Positions 41,056-53,113 of a stretch of 64,000 bases of DNA are shown one piece after another. The notes beneath the pieces were generated by a model. The model saw only the letters and a list, made by a program, of their open reading frames with translations. It did not search any database and was not told the DNA's origin. The position numbers and the translations under genes are program-made. Where the stretch lies: NCBI GenBank assembly GCA_963556145.1, contig OY744467.1, forward strand, positions 1,798,001 to 1,862,000, in the 5' to 3' direction. Positions within the stretch are counted from its first letter, which is position 1. Each line of letters begins with the position of its first letter. This DNA is from Hygrocybe punicea. Taxonomy: Eukaryota; Basidiomycota; Agaricomycetes; Agaricales; Hygrophoraceae.

Positions 41056-44000
41056 TCATCGTCTAACAAGCTTTCCGCTCCACTCAAAGACACGATGCAA
41101 GACCCCAGCAGCCCACCTCCAAATTTCCTCCAGCATTCCGTCAAGGCCCCCCCGTTCATCCCAAGACGGCTCACTATCCGGCTTCTCCATCGCAGTGAAT
41201 CGCAGCACGTCTTTCACAGTCACCAAGCCGACGAGTGCACCGCCATCCTCGACTAGGATGACGCGCGGCCTGCGAAGAACACATCAGCATGTCATTGCCG
41301 CGCAGCCACAGCGTTTATAACTATACCCCATTCTCTTAAACAGCTGCATCACGATTTCCAGCGGCAGTTGCGGGGAGACTGTCAGCGGCGTCTGGAGAGC
41401 AGCCGCGTGAGATCAAATCCTTGGTATGAACCACGACATTTACCTGATTTACCCATGGCCGGAATACGAGCATATTGTTTACACTGGTGCTCGCAATCAC
41501 CGCAGTTGAGATCCCGTCATCGATACCTAGCGCTGGCTCCGTTGTGATATCAGTGTCCACATGATCCGCCCTTTCCGGAGAGAAGGAGCAAATAGTGTCA
41601 GGGGACATAGTCTCTAACTTGTTCGCCTTGTCTAGCAAAAAAATCGACATAAATGAAACTAATCCTTAACAAGTTCTTTGGAAACTTACCTAAGATGTAC
41701 CGCAATTCTGTTCTACCAATGTAACCGATCAAAATCCGGTCCGAAGAAATGATCGGGAAGCCATTGACATTCGTGTTGGCCAGGGTCGATTCTATTCACT
41801 CATCAGTACTAGAGGATGCAGATAAAGATAATAACACTGACCTACATCCCGGACACTCATACCCGATACGCACAAGGTGTGCAGGTCCTTCCTCATGACA
41901 CTTGACACTAGTTTGAAACATGAGATGGCAAATGAAAGAAAGCTTGGAACAGCCACAAACCAGACACATGAAAGGCATGGTCTTCTTTTTCTAGAAACGG
42001 AAAACCGTTGAAACGAATCATCTCGTCGGCAATGCCGTGTGTTCCAAGGAAGTCCCCGACAGCTTTTGTCACCAGAAGCACGATCTGCAACGCAATGGAC
42101 GGTAAGAGACCCTTTTGCTGACAAGTCGAGAACACGTTCACCATCGTGGGCAATATGTATGTCAACGCCCCGGTCAGCTCGAACATAATAACGACAACGG
42201 TCACGGTAATTCTCATCACACCACTAATCAAACTAATGGTAAGTGCACCTTTGGATATTATTTTATTCACCAACCTGAGTGCTGCCGCAGCGCCGAGAAA
42301 CGCATAAGTCCCTGGAGTGATACACGGTACGTCGGGCACACAAAAGGCAAAGATGCCAGAATGCGGATATGCCCTATATAGAAATCAGTCGGACTTTTTT
42401 GGCGTAAGACTTTTTTTTTTCGTACATATACATGGCCTTGACCATGATGCCCAACATTCGACCGAAAGTCGCACCAATAGCCATCGATGGTACGAATATT
42501 CCAGCTGGAACTTTACATCCGTAGGAGACGACAACAAGACCCATGCGGATGACCGTCGCCAGAAGCAACGAATTCGCCATAGGCCATTGCACAGAAGTTC
42601 TACAACACACTCAGATATTTACAATACGAGAAAGAGAATGTACGTACTGGCAAAGGTCGCCACCACCGTCACATTCTCGAAACAGAATGGCCATACTTTC
42701 CGTCATATCGATGCGGATAAATCGATTAAAATATCCGATCATCGCAGTCAAGGAGGCCAGTGTAACGGCCTCCGCCACCGCATGGTTGCCCAGGAGCTTC
42801 CTTCGGAAGGTGGCTACTTGTAGATTGAATTTCACCACAAAGGCTCCATATAGACCCTGGATCATGTTTCCGGCTCAGATACTAGGAATCAGAAAGGAAA
42901 ACCGCGTACCCCAAAAATGCCCAAGATAACAAAGAAGATAATCTCAAAGAAATGCCAGTCACGATCGTACGTGACTTGGAACAGTACTAATTTTCCCGTA
43001 CGAAAGGGATTCATGGCCTGCGTGCGATGCTGAATTGATACAGGTTATATCGATAGAAGCGAAGACGAACGGATAGCGTGACTGTCGCCATGAGTGCGCA
43101 GAAGAAACTTCTCCACATGGTTTTGATACTGAAAGTATGGCTCATTTCCTGCGGGTTAAGAATTGGTTCACAGCTGTGACTCAGGCAGAAAGGGATTCCA
43201 CAGACCTCGATGGAAAACAGGACACCCCCAATGGGGGAACCAAATGCGACTGCTACTCCCGCAGCACTTGCCGCCGTTACGATTTCCCTCATCTGTCCTG
43301 GGAGATTACAACACTGCAACATAAGAAAGATTTAACCTGAATACAAAAATTTTACTCACCCTGGCTACGAGAAAATTTGCTAAAAAGACCCGCCACTAAA
43401 GACCCTATACAACACGCCACATGCACAGACGGGCCCTCCTTTCCTACAGACAATCCGGATGATATTACTAGTGGCTGGTGCTGTTCAACAACCTGTCATG
43501 CAAGGAGATGTGATGAACTTACCAATGTAATGCTCTTGATGAAAAATGTCGCAAATCCAAGAAATCCTTTCATAACAAATCCAGCTAGAATACACTTAAT
43601 CTCAGATATTCCTGATCCCGCCGCATACTTTGCCAAAGAGCGGACCAAATGGGCCGCTACGAAAGAGAACAATGCCTGCGAATACGAGGCCGTTATAGTA
43701 GTCGTGGAACTAGAGAGAAATGAGGGGGAAACGTACGGCGAACGTCACATAAATGAACCATCGCGCTAGTGTAACAGTGCTCCATGGATGCCAAGAGTCG
43801 CATTCATCAATCCCTTCCCCCTCTATTTCCCAACAGCAAAATTGTTGGTTCAACCACCACCCGTCGGAACAATACCCCATCTTGATGTCAGAAAGCCATT
43901 CGGTAACGATTGAGATGAAGGCGGCGTTCAATCCGATGCATACACCTACATATCATTGTCGGGATGGCTGCCATAAACTACCGTGAATTTTTGGGCCTCA

Positions 44001-44343
44001 CCTACGAGGCTGACTACAAACCACGTCTGCCCTGCATGCATCACTTTTCGGCACTGCGACCACAGCCATGCAAGCGTGATTTCGCCACGGGGACCACGGT
44101 GCGATGTGTCGATTGCTTTTGCATTTCGTACTCGCCTATTTCGCTCCAATATGGAGTCTTGTATCCAATCTTGAATGGACATTGAGGAACAACGTTGTAC
44201 AAGTAACCAATTGAGCTCACCTATGGTCGTGAAATCTTCGTAGCGCCTGCATTTTCATCGGATTCAATGAAGATAGGGAGCGAGTTGGATGGTACACACC
44301 GAATCTGCTCGAGTTCATCGTCGTCCAGGTTGCCGAAGTCCAT
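41056..44343 (-). CDS. ClC-family chloride channel/transporter (Gef1-like)
   Basis: A many-exon minus gene. Conserved ClC blocks appear in order: [16 protein letters not shown] near the start, GSGISEIKC (selectivity filter block 1), [10 protein letters not shown] (block 2 with the gating glutamate typical of exchangers), [28 protein letters not shown] (block 3), [13 protein letters not shown], then two C-terminal CBS domains ([39 protein letters not shown]). In yeast the orthologue acidifies Golgi/endosomes with V-ATPase. Start [15 protein letters not shown] at 44,343 is inferred: joining it across an intron gives [13 protein letters not shown]. Further upstream N-terminal exons are possible. 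The stop is at 41,056. At least ten introns; I saw no frame-breaking change. Confidence 0.88.
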
Positions 44344-44469
44344 CACAACACTATCACACTCAGGCTCGTACTGAAAACTAGACTGAAATTAGTAATTTCG
44401 AGAATTAGGCTAGCCGAAAACAGTCACGATGCACTTGACCGAAACTTTCTTCGAGTGCTGAAGTTTCTG

Positions 44470-45290
44470 CCCTCACTCTCACCGCACGCGTATTTCACGA
44501 CATTTGGGAGCCAATGTCAAAATCGTCTCGCAGGCCGTCCTTCCTCACGTACAGGAGCAGCCCAACAAGAGTTCCCGCAGAATGAAACCATTCATTGTAC
44601 TAAGACTTTCCTCTCCAACTCGCCCGCTGTCTCCCTTGCCTGCATTGCAACATTTTCGAGGCCTGTACATGAGACCTCAAGAGTCAAGACCACTTTCATC
44701 AGATGACGCCAACCGAACGCACCCACTGGCAGTGACTGGTGACTTCATTCACGCGTACACCTTCATCGCGATAACCTGAATACGAAAGTACCCACCAGAT
44801 TGCTTACTGCTAGAGTCAAGGCACCTCCTTTGACCGATAATACAGATACTCCTGCCAAATATCAAAAACTGCAAGAATACCCAACGGCGCAAAGTCTGGG
44901 ATGTGAACGACCAAGACACCAGGCCGGTTCTCAAATCTCTGCTTGTACTGTCTGTGAATCTCCACATGACCCAATATCCATTCCTCATAATTATCTGCCA
45001 ACCCCGTTGCAGGAACCACTGGTAGAGATGAAGAAAACAGGCCATAGTGCTGTCTCACCTACGCAGCAATGCTCTCTGACGTCCATGGCAGCCACAAACG
45101 AGATTCGGTGATGTCGGAGAGGGCTATCAGACAGGATGTTCAAGTGTGAAATTTGTCGCGGAACGGTATCCAACAATATGACACATTTACCTACATGATT
45201 TGCCCCACGAGGAGTTCATTGCATCATTCGGAAATTGTACAGCGAACCAAATATCAAGCTTATATCAAGACTCATTGATGAGGTTATAGC
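44470..45290 (-). other. Unassigned possible coding fragment
   Basis: Minus-strand pieces join by plausible GT-AG introns into a protein-like sequence: WFAVQFPNDAMNSSWGKSC, then LSDITESRLWLPWTSESIAA, then VPATGLADNYEEWILGHVEI followed by NRPGVLVVHIPDFAPLGILAVFDIW. I do not recognise a family and found no clear start or stop. It lies between the ClC and Arl3 genes on the same strand. It could be a small unknown gene or a decayed remnant. Confidence 0.35.
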
Positions 45291-45437
45291 TAACTCGTAA
45301 ATTGGTCACGTTGGTGTCGTTTCCCGACTGTGGGCATAATAACGTCGAAGGGGTTTTCAATTGTAACAACTACCTAGGGAAGCTGTGTGTTCGAACGCCC
45401 TTCGTTCTCTTGCCATCTAAGATCGACACGATTAATA

Positions 45438-46402
45438 TCAGATATCAACGAGGAATGGCAAAAGGCACCTTCTGCTGTTCTGAACCCGTATGAACAGCCA
45501 ATCAACAACAGCACGAACGCCAGTCCTTGATGCATCCATCAATATCGCCACAATAAAAGCCGCAAAAAGTCTGCCCGTACCCTTCCAAGGCAGAAATGCC
45601 CATCACATTCAGACTGGCCATCCGTTCCATTTGGGAATGTGCATTATTAGACGACCCACGGCTCCTACGCGCACTCTCCAGCTTACGCTGCTGCCATTCC
45701 TCGTAGTCGTGCCTGATCTCATCAGCAGACAAGCTCTGCGGACTATCTTGTTTGTTCGCAAGCAGCAACAATGGGACACCGAGAATCTGAGGTGCTGAGA
45801 ACACCGAGTCTTATGTTCCTTGCATAACGTCAGTTCATATGTCGATGGAATAAGAACACGGATAGACTGGAATCACGTACCAAACACTTCCCAGCCTTCG
45901 CTGAGCCTTTCCCGGTCCTCGGCGTCAATCACATACGCTACAGCGTGGCAGTCGTCGTAATACCTTGGCCAGATATTTCGGATGCCTTTTTGTCCACCCA
46001 AGTCCCAGAATTGGAGGATGGTCGAAGGCAGTGTGATCGTTCCCACTTGGCATCAAAGTTAGAGACGAAACAGTTCTCACAAGAGCAATGGCGGCAAGAC
46101 TCGGCGCACTGTTCTGGCCAACGGTGGGCCCTATCTTATCCGGAGAAAGACCAGGCGTGTCATTATATAGCGTCTTGATTTTCTCTAGGAGTGTCTGGAG
46201 GAGATTCCTTCGTTTTGGGACAAACCTATTTGAGAATGAAGAAACCGTGACGAACTGTTTTGCCCGCTCCATCCAGACCAATAATAATAACAGAAAACTC
46301 CTCCTTCCTATGTCCACCAGAGTGAGCGATGCGGACTACTGAGTGTTACCACAAGACTAACCTCGTTAGAAATTCATGGAAACCCTTCAGTAAATGGTAC
46401 AT
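45438..46402 (-). CDS. ARL3: Arf-like small GTPase Arl3/ARFRP1
   Basis: Start MYHLLKGFHEFLTR at 46,402 is joined through short introns to the GTPase body. P-loop GLDGAGKT (joined to TLLEKIKTLYN), switch 1 PDKIGPTVGQN, switch 2 FWDLGGQKGIRNIW, NKQD (LLLLANKQDSPQSL), and SALEGTGVR followed by the amphipathic end VDWLFIRV. The start, the KTLYN...GLSPDKI block and the tail match the ARFRP1/Arl3 family, which recruits Arl1 and golgins at the trans-Golgi; in yeast the N-terminus is acetylated for Sys1 docking. About five introns; the stop is at 45,438. It is head-to-head with V-ATPase c'', with only 53 bp between start codons. Confidence 0.92.
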
Positions 46403-46455
46403 CGAAGATCGAAGTAGGTCGAATCAACACCAACCAAACAAACCCCATCTGTCCA

Positions 46456-47455
46456 ATGGGCTACTACACGCTGTATTATGCCCTTGGGCTGCCCTCGTTT
46501 CTCATCGTTGTGATCACACTATATCTCCTTTTCACTGGTGCGTACACCCGCTTTCCGAAAACCGGGTCAGCGTCCTCATCAGATCTCGTCAGGATCGGGA
46601 GAAGCTTTTAATGTTGGCAGGTTTCTCGAGGAGTCGAGCCCTTATGCATGGGGATCCGTCGGTATTGGCCTGTGTATAGGGCTGAGCGTCTTGGGAGCGG
46701 GATGGTATGTTTATATGCTGTTGTGAATGGAGAACTAAAGTCATCAACTAACGACGAAGGGGTATATTGGTGACGGGCGCGTCGATCATTGGGGGAGGTG
46801 TGAGGACGCCACGGATAACTACCAAGAATTTGATCAGGTATTCTTTCCCGTCATAAGTTAACTGAAAACTCTGACCTGGGCCGTTAGCATTATTTTCTGC
46901 GAAGTGGTCGCTATTTACGGTGTAGTGCGCGTCATCCCACCGTTCCTGCCATTCCATTCTCGCACACTCTTCTCATCTTGCACACACAGATAATGGCTAT
47001 TGTATACTCCGCTAAATTAACAGACGTGCCAGAACACTTGCTTTACACAAACCAGAATTACTTCACTGGTGCATTTCTTCCTGCGGTGTTCAGAACGCAT
47101 GGAACGCAATGCTGACGAAACACTCTTTTCGTCTAGGGTTCGCACTCTTCTGGGGTGGGTTAACGGTCGGTGTGTGCAATCTGCTTTGCGGTATCTCGGT
47201 TGGAATCACTGGTTCGACCGCCGCTCTCTCCGACGCTGCCGACCCGAACCTATTCGTCAAAATTCTTATCGTGGAAGTGTTCGGTAGTATAATGGGTCTC
47301 TTTGGGCTGATAGGCACGTGGTTACATTCTTTCACTCAACTCAACACTTATTTCTTCGCACAGTGGGTCTGTTGATAATCGGTCGTGCAGTTGAGTTCAC
47401 AGCTGCGGAGATACCTGCCGCAGCAGTTGCATCGCCGTTCGTACGTGTACCTTAA
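46456..47455 (+). CDS. VMA16: V-type ATPase V0 subunit c'' (proteolipid)
   Basis: Seven exons (46,456-46,537; 46,593-46,704; 46,760-46,837; 46,888-46,924; 46,990-47,068; 47,137-47,313; 47,364-47,455) join to 218 residues, about the family length. Five membrane helices are visible. Key blocks: [42 protein letters not shown] (carrying the proton-binding glutamate of this subunit), [26 protein letters not shown] and [23 protein letters not shown]. It forms part of the proton-carrying rotor ring in vacuole and endosome membranes. The sixth intron uses a GC donor (GCACGT at 47,314) with a CAG acceptor; no GT choice keeps the frame. Confidence 0.95.
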
Positions 47456-47552
47456 TCCAATTGTTACCCAGCCCTAGTCTCCAATACATAAACTCAAAAG
47501 TCTGCCAAGTACACATAAAAACCAACAGCGTAAACATTAAGAAGTGGTTCCT

Positions 47553-49099
47553 CTACTTATCGCCTTCTTCAAACGGATTCTCGACATATTCCAATTCATC
47601 GTCACTGTCTCGGCGCGTTGGTGCAGAGACCGGTTGCAACAGGGAAACCGGCCGCTTAGGAAGTAATCCTAGTTTGCCTGTTTGTAGGAATGTCAGCCCA
47701 AAAAAACAAAAGAGGCCAGGATGTAAAGTAACGTAACATACCAGGATCGATATTGGCAGAGGGAGCACCAGTGCTTGTCGGGGGAGGTGGCGGGGTTTCC
47801 GCTGCGGAAGTTGACAACTGTGATGGCAGGTGACTCGTCTCACTCGCTTGTGCGTCAGGGAGATTTGTGGGTGTTACAAGGGCTTTAGGAGCTGTATAAA
47901 CTAAAATACATTCAGCATTTCACGTGCTATATGGATAACAGACAAACCAACCTGGATCTGATGACGCGATAACCGGAGACTCCGGGAAGCTCGTCTCGTA
48001 GCCCTGAGCAGGTCGGTTGTGTTCCATCGGGGGGTTAGGGTCGTAATACGATGGAAAGGATTGCCGCTGGGGGTAGGCGTTGACCCCTCCAGAGTCCCAT
48101 CGGGGCTGGGTCTCGTGCGAAGCGGAACCTTGACCTCCTCTGTTCAATTCGGTCAGTATCTCATGGACAGACGTTCGCGGGCAAAGTACCTCGGCTGATC
48201 GAATTCAGACATCTTCGCCTTGACTTTGGATAATAAAGAACCAAAGGTCTTCTTCCCGGCTATAAACAGAGCGTTTACAAGAGGTGTCAAGTTGGAATTG
48301 ATGATATACGTACTCTCGGCAATCTTGCTGAATTGTTCTTGGAACTCAGTGATTGTGTCTCTCTCGCCACTGGGAGCGGCCTGCTGTTGCACTGGGCGCC
48401 CACGCTGGACCCTTGCATCGTAGTATGGAACGGGTCCTTGTTGAGGTGGGAAAGAAGCCTGGTGCTCCATCTGCTCTTCGAACATGAGTCGCCTAGCTAA
48501 TTGCTCGTCTAAATCTGTTTGTGACTTGCGGAGAGTTGAGCACCTCGCGGCCATCGATCGAGAGAAATGAACTTACAGACACAGGCGCAGCGGGTGGCCC
48601 TGCCTGCGAAACCGAAATATAGTTCGGATCGCTCATGCCCAGGAGCATGTCGATGGCGCGCTCCTGGTCACCCCCGACAGACTCCAACACGGATATTCTA
48701 AGGGAATTCTTTCAAAAATGGGAGGTATGAAGGTGGACGATACACAGACAGCACGGCTTCGTCGAAATCCGGGAACATTGCTTGGAGTGAGGTCCATGCC
48801 CAAGTAACTTGGCGTTGTCGAGGCCCGTTCTCGGCAGGTAACGGTTCTGTTCCAGGAGAGGGAAGGATACTGGTATCACTATCATTTGCGACTACTGGCA
48901 TATTGGATGGTAAGGAAGACGATACTGGCTGCGCAGCAGTTGTTGGTGGTCCTTCGGCTTCAGCATCTTGTTCTGATTCGAAAGCCTTGTCCGCAGGCGC
49001 AGGCGCAGTGAGATCAGGACCAGACACTTCATCGTCGTGGTCATGGGCATCTGGTTCATTGGGTTCAGGATGAACCGAAGTATCTAGATTGTCGGTCAT
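47553..49099 (-). CDS. CUE-domain ubiquitin-binding protein (Cue5-like)
   Basis: Starts MTDNLDTSVHPEPNE at 49,099, then an acidic disordered region. The CUE domain is AWTSLQAMFPDFDEAVL joined across an intron to ISVLESVGGDQERAIDMLLG, with the MFP and terminal leucine motifs that contact ubiquitin. Next come LDEQLARRLMFEEQ and a helix ITEFQEQFSKIAESTYI, then a proline-rich tail ending DELEYVENPFEEGDK. Fungal Cue5/Tollip-type proteins link ubiquitinated cargo to autophagy. The domain order fits; no definite Atg8-interaction motif was assigned. About four introns. The gene converges with VMA16 with 97 bp between stop codons. Confidence 0.82.
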
Positions 49100-49547
49100 G
49101 GTGATGGTTCAAAGATGATTGTGCTGACTAGAAATAATCAATCAAAGGGGGGATCCATTAATGATTGAATCCGCAGTTACGAAATGAAGCCTTATATCAC
49201 CAACGCGTTGGCTTGCATTCTATTACCAACAGTGCAAGGCTACATAACAGCTTCAACATCATAAGAGCGGATAGGAGTATTCTTTCATGTCTATTACAGT
49301 GTCGTAATCAACATCGGAGCCAGTCCATTTGTAGATCGTCTTTAATCATGAATGTCGCTGAAGTGTCTTCAGCAAAATATTCGAGCATTGATTGATATAG
49401 CTCCATCAGGTGTCAATGGAACAGTGTTTATATTGGAATAGCGGACTGTGCACAAATCTTGGGGATGCGATAACGGATAGTGAGAGCAGATATGCAAAGA
49501 CGAGAAAGATATAAAAGGATGGCCATGTCCAACGCAATTCGACTCGA
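49100..49547. other. Spacer between CUE and TFIIA genes
   Basis: 448 bp upstream of the CUE gene and downstream of TOA1. No frame with family features. Confidence 0.5.
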
Positions 49548-50697
49548 CTACCACTCGAATTCGCTAGTTATTAATCAAGTTGAGAGTTCAGCCTCCGCCG
49601 AGTCACGGAAGTGGTTACGTACCCGGTACATTTGGCAAAGAGGTAGTCTCTCCCATTAATATGGATCATGCCATCTTTAAGGATGCACTTCCATTTGTTT
49701 TTTACTCTGGCAACCTGTGTGATAAACTGGCGATGAAGGATCAATCCAACTTGACTAAAACAAGCCATACCTTATCATAAGTGCAGAACACGATATCACT
49801 CTCACCCACTCCTCCCTCGTCAGCTTCTTCCTCGCCCTCTGTGTCAGAATCATCCAAGTCACTGTTGATAGCCTCTGGATCATTCGGCTGCGTCGAACTC
49901 GACGCTTGCGATGGCTGAGGTAGCGAGGGGTGCGACGTGTGAGGCGCATAAGGTTGACTTGGCGGAGGGGATGAAGATTCGGACGAAGACGAAGACGGGC
50001 CGTCAACTTGCGGAATCCGCAGTTGTTGAGGCGCTGGCTGTTGGGATTGCGGTGGTTGAGCCGGAGGTGCGGCTGGAGGGTACAGTCGTGCCGCGGGGCC
50101 CGGTGATGATTTCTTGGGAGGCGGACCAGGAGGGAAGGAGAGAATGCTTTGCTGGCCTCCGGGATGTTGTGGCCGTGCACCGTTGAGCTGGGGGCCAGGC
50201 AGGGTAGGCAACGTGTATGCAGGCATTCCAGGGTGGCCACTAAGCACGTAGCGGTTATCGGCGGGTTCAGCTTTGACGTGGGATGGGAGTGGTGGAGCTT
50301 GAAGCGGCTGGACATAAGGATTGTGGGGTGGAGGATAGTGGGGATGTTGCATCATATGCATCGGGTGAGGAGTATATCCATGGTGCTGGATAGGGGGAGG
50401 GTGTGGGGCCTCGAAGTCGGCGACACGTGAAGCAATGACTTTATTCTCCCATTTCTGGCGGTGAACGTTGCGAAGTTCAGGCACATTAAACAGAGCAGAG
50501 CGTCAGTCTGCACTTACATGCTGCAATTCGGCGAGGACATCCTCAGCAACACCGAATTCGTCAAATTCGGTCTTAATGTTGACGATAACTTCATCTATGA
50601 CAGCGCGGTAGATTGCAGGCTCATCGAAAGAACTGTGTTACCTCGCTGAACTGCTAATGCAGATCGGTGAGCAGCTCACCACAATTTTATTCGACAT
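49548..50697 (-). CDS. TOA1: TFIIA large subunit (alpha/beta), Toa1
   Basis: Starts MSNKIV at 50,697. After an intron, PAIYRAVIDEVIVNIKTEFDE gives the N-terminal four-helix-bundle part. KWENKVIASRVADFE follows, then a long proline/glutamine/histidine-rich linker typical of this subunit. The C-terminal beta-barrel part is INSDLDDSDTE, DIVFCTYDK, VARVKNKWKCILKDGMIHIN and GRDYLFAKCTG, with the last residues EFEW after a final intron (stop at 49,548). It pairs with Toa2 to stabilise TBP on TATA promoters in the nucleus. Four introns; intact. Confidence 0.93.
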
Positions 50698-51023
50698 TTT
50701 GAATGAACGACGTCGCGACGGGGGGGTCGTGCGATGGGGTCAGGAGCAAGAAGCGGGCTTTTATAGCTGATTGAATCAGCGAGAAACCCACAATTCAAAC
50801 GCCGACGGGTGTATGACTCTGCTCTTCCCACGCACGGACGTCAGCTTGTCGTGACTACTCCACACCAACGTGATTGGAGAGTGCAAATGATGGGGCAGGA
50901 GCTCATTAGGATGCCAGGGTGGAGTCCTTACTCCGCCTATTCTCTCCAGAGACCCATCACTAGCCCAGTAAGCACCACGCAACTTGTTAACGGTGATTCT
51001 GATGTCCACTTTGATTGGCAGTC

Positions 51024-51498
51024 ATGAATCTCTTCAGAAACTCAGACTCTGAGACGCCGTCCCCCACAAGTCCCAATAAGAGGAGTTTCCTTGGAAGGTC
51101 TCCGCCATCTCCAACAAATTCTAACTCTTCCCGTGGCGGAAGCTTCTTCCGTCGTCGTTCGAAATCCTCATCCATCAATGCCCCCAAACGCTCATTCTTT
51201 GGGAACCATGAGCGGGACCAAACGATCTTAGCCGCTCGTCAGAAAGTCACAGACGCGGAGAATGCGGAGAAGGAAGCTGACAAGGCACTCCACCTTGCTC
51301 GCACGTCAGTTAAAGAAGCCCGGGAGCATGTCAAGATTTTGGAGAAGGAAGCCAGAGAGGAGTATGTCGCTTGAGTATCTATATTTGTTTCCCCAGCCCT
51401 CATGAGTTTGTTCCAACAGCGCGAGACGTGCGAAAGCCAAACAAGCTGAATCCAAAACAATTATGAAGAGTGCCCGCGGATTGGGCAGGCATGGCTGA
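51024..51498 (+). CDS. Small basic serine-rich protein with C-terminal coiled coil
   Basis: Two exons (51,024-51,361; 51,420-51,498) give about 138 residues. The first 60 are serine/arginine-rich and disordered (NKRSFLGRSPPSPTNSNSS, GGSFFRRRSKSSS). From about residue 65 the chain is a charged heptad-like helix (AARQKVTDAENAEKEADKAL, EAREHVKILEKEAREE) continuing across the intron as ARRAKAKQAES. Family not recognised. The composition resembles small fungal proteins that bind acidic surfaces, but no function is claimed. Divergent from TOA1 with 326 bp between start codons. Confidence 0.65.
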
Positions 51499-51668
51499 AG
51501 TTGCTCAGATTCCTTCGGAAACATGTTTCAAGAGTGTATCGATATCCACAATCCGTGTACTTCTTATGCTTTACTATGAGCAAGCTACCAGTCGTAAAGT
51601 GCATTTACTGCCAGAAAATGATACCACTATAACATCTACATGTACCTTTCAGAAGACAAATGTGATAG

Positions 51669-52893
51669 TCAATCCTTCCTCATCCCTCCAGTTGCACCTG
51701 CTAGCAACACACTGGGCAACTCCTGATTTCCAACACTGAATAACAGTGATACGGCCACTCCGATCAGAACAATAAGCACAACGATTGTTCCCGTAATCAA
51801 GGTAAACGGACTGCAGACGAATTTGGTTTTAGTCAACATGCAATGGTCCAACAAAGAACAAGTACTCATACCCGCTAACATCCTTCCTCTCGCATGCATC
51901 CCCCACCCAAGTCTCCTTCTTCCCTCTTTCATTCGCGAGTTGTCTGCACGAGCAAATGAAACACGTCCGCCCTGCCTTGCTCGCCTGCACACACTCCCCG
52001 CGCCCGGAACACGTCCTTGTTGAGCGCGTACACGCATCAGCCGTCGCGAAACATGTCGATATGCCACTGATAGGTTGCTGCGGGATTGGGTTCGGTACCG
52101 GAAGGTGGGTCTGCCCTGGAGGTTGTGTCTGTCTCTTGCCAACTCGGTCATGTACTGCTGCCACAGGAGTAAACGTTAGCAGCGCGATGTGCAAACTGGG
52201 ATGAGACAGGGCGCTCTCGAGCATGGCGCGGGTCGCATGTGCTGCGAGCGAGTATTGATCGCTGGTACGACCGAAGGCTTTAGCGATTTTGGACAGACCC
52301 GTTAGCTCCAGTGCGCCGAATTTATACGGAGTGGAAGTAGCGTCGCGGAAGTCAGATAGCACAGCTAGTTCAGTCAGGAAAGTGTCAGTTGAGGGGGTGG
52401 AGACGGAGAAGAGGTCAAGGATGCGGGGTGTGCCTTGTTCGGGCTGGGAGGATGACGTGTAGAAGGAAGTATAGGCGTGTCGGGCTCGAAAAAGGTAGGT
52501 GGAAATCAGGGAGGAGAGGGAAGATATAGGGGGAGCGTTGGACAATGAGAAAGCCGGCTTCAAGGAAGGCGGTAACACATCTGAAAACTAAGTTCACAAG
52601 TGCAATAATAACATTCCCGATTTCAACATACCTCCTGCAAGCTCTGCATCTACACTCAACAATAGCGCATTGTTCGCGCCCTGCCCAACAAACGGCTGTC
52701 CGTCCAACAGGCTATCCAGAGATTCCCCGTTAGTTCTGAGTGACTCAAACACTTCGAGGCCGAGGTGCCGCGATAGAGCAAAACTTGCGTGGTCAGAAGA
52801 AAGGGTTGGAGGAAGAGAAGGTAGTGGGTTCAAGTATACCTGAATTGCTTGAGACAATCCAGCCAGCAGCAGACACAATGAGATTGGTTTCAT
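51669..52893 (-). CDS. Vps3844/DUF3844-like ER-vacuole membrane protein
   Basis: Starts MKPISLCLLLAGLSQAIQVYL at 52,893, a signal peptide. A lumenal domain follows (LSRHLGLEVFESL, FVGQGANNALLLSVDAELAGG, then after an intron LPPSLKPAFSLSNAPP). A cysteine-rich EGF-like segment (CTRSTRTCSGRGECVQ, CFICSCRQL) precedes one membrane helix (LITGTIVVLIVLIGVAVSLLF) and a short tail. This order matches the fungal DUF3844 family, named for Vps3844. About two introns. Precise function is not established. Divergent from the MFS gene with 220 bp between start codons. Confidence 0.82.
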
Positions 52894-53113
52894 GGGTGCA
52901 GCACTGGAACCTTGAGAATATTATTTGGCTGTATTGATGGGATGGCGAGGCCTGCGCCATAAAATCTTGAGTCCCGCCGACTTTTCTCTGTTCCGCTTGG
53001 TCACGGTACATGACGGGTCTCCTCCACCTCCGTAGAAGGCGACTTCTACTGTGACCGTGATATATCTGCTGTATGTTGTGTTTGTAGGAAAATGTGGTTT
53101 ATCCTTTGCTGCA

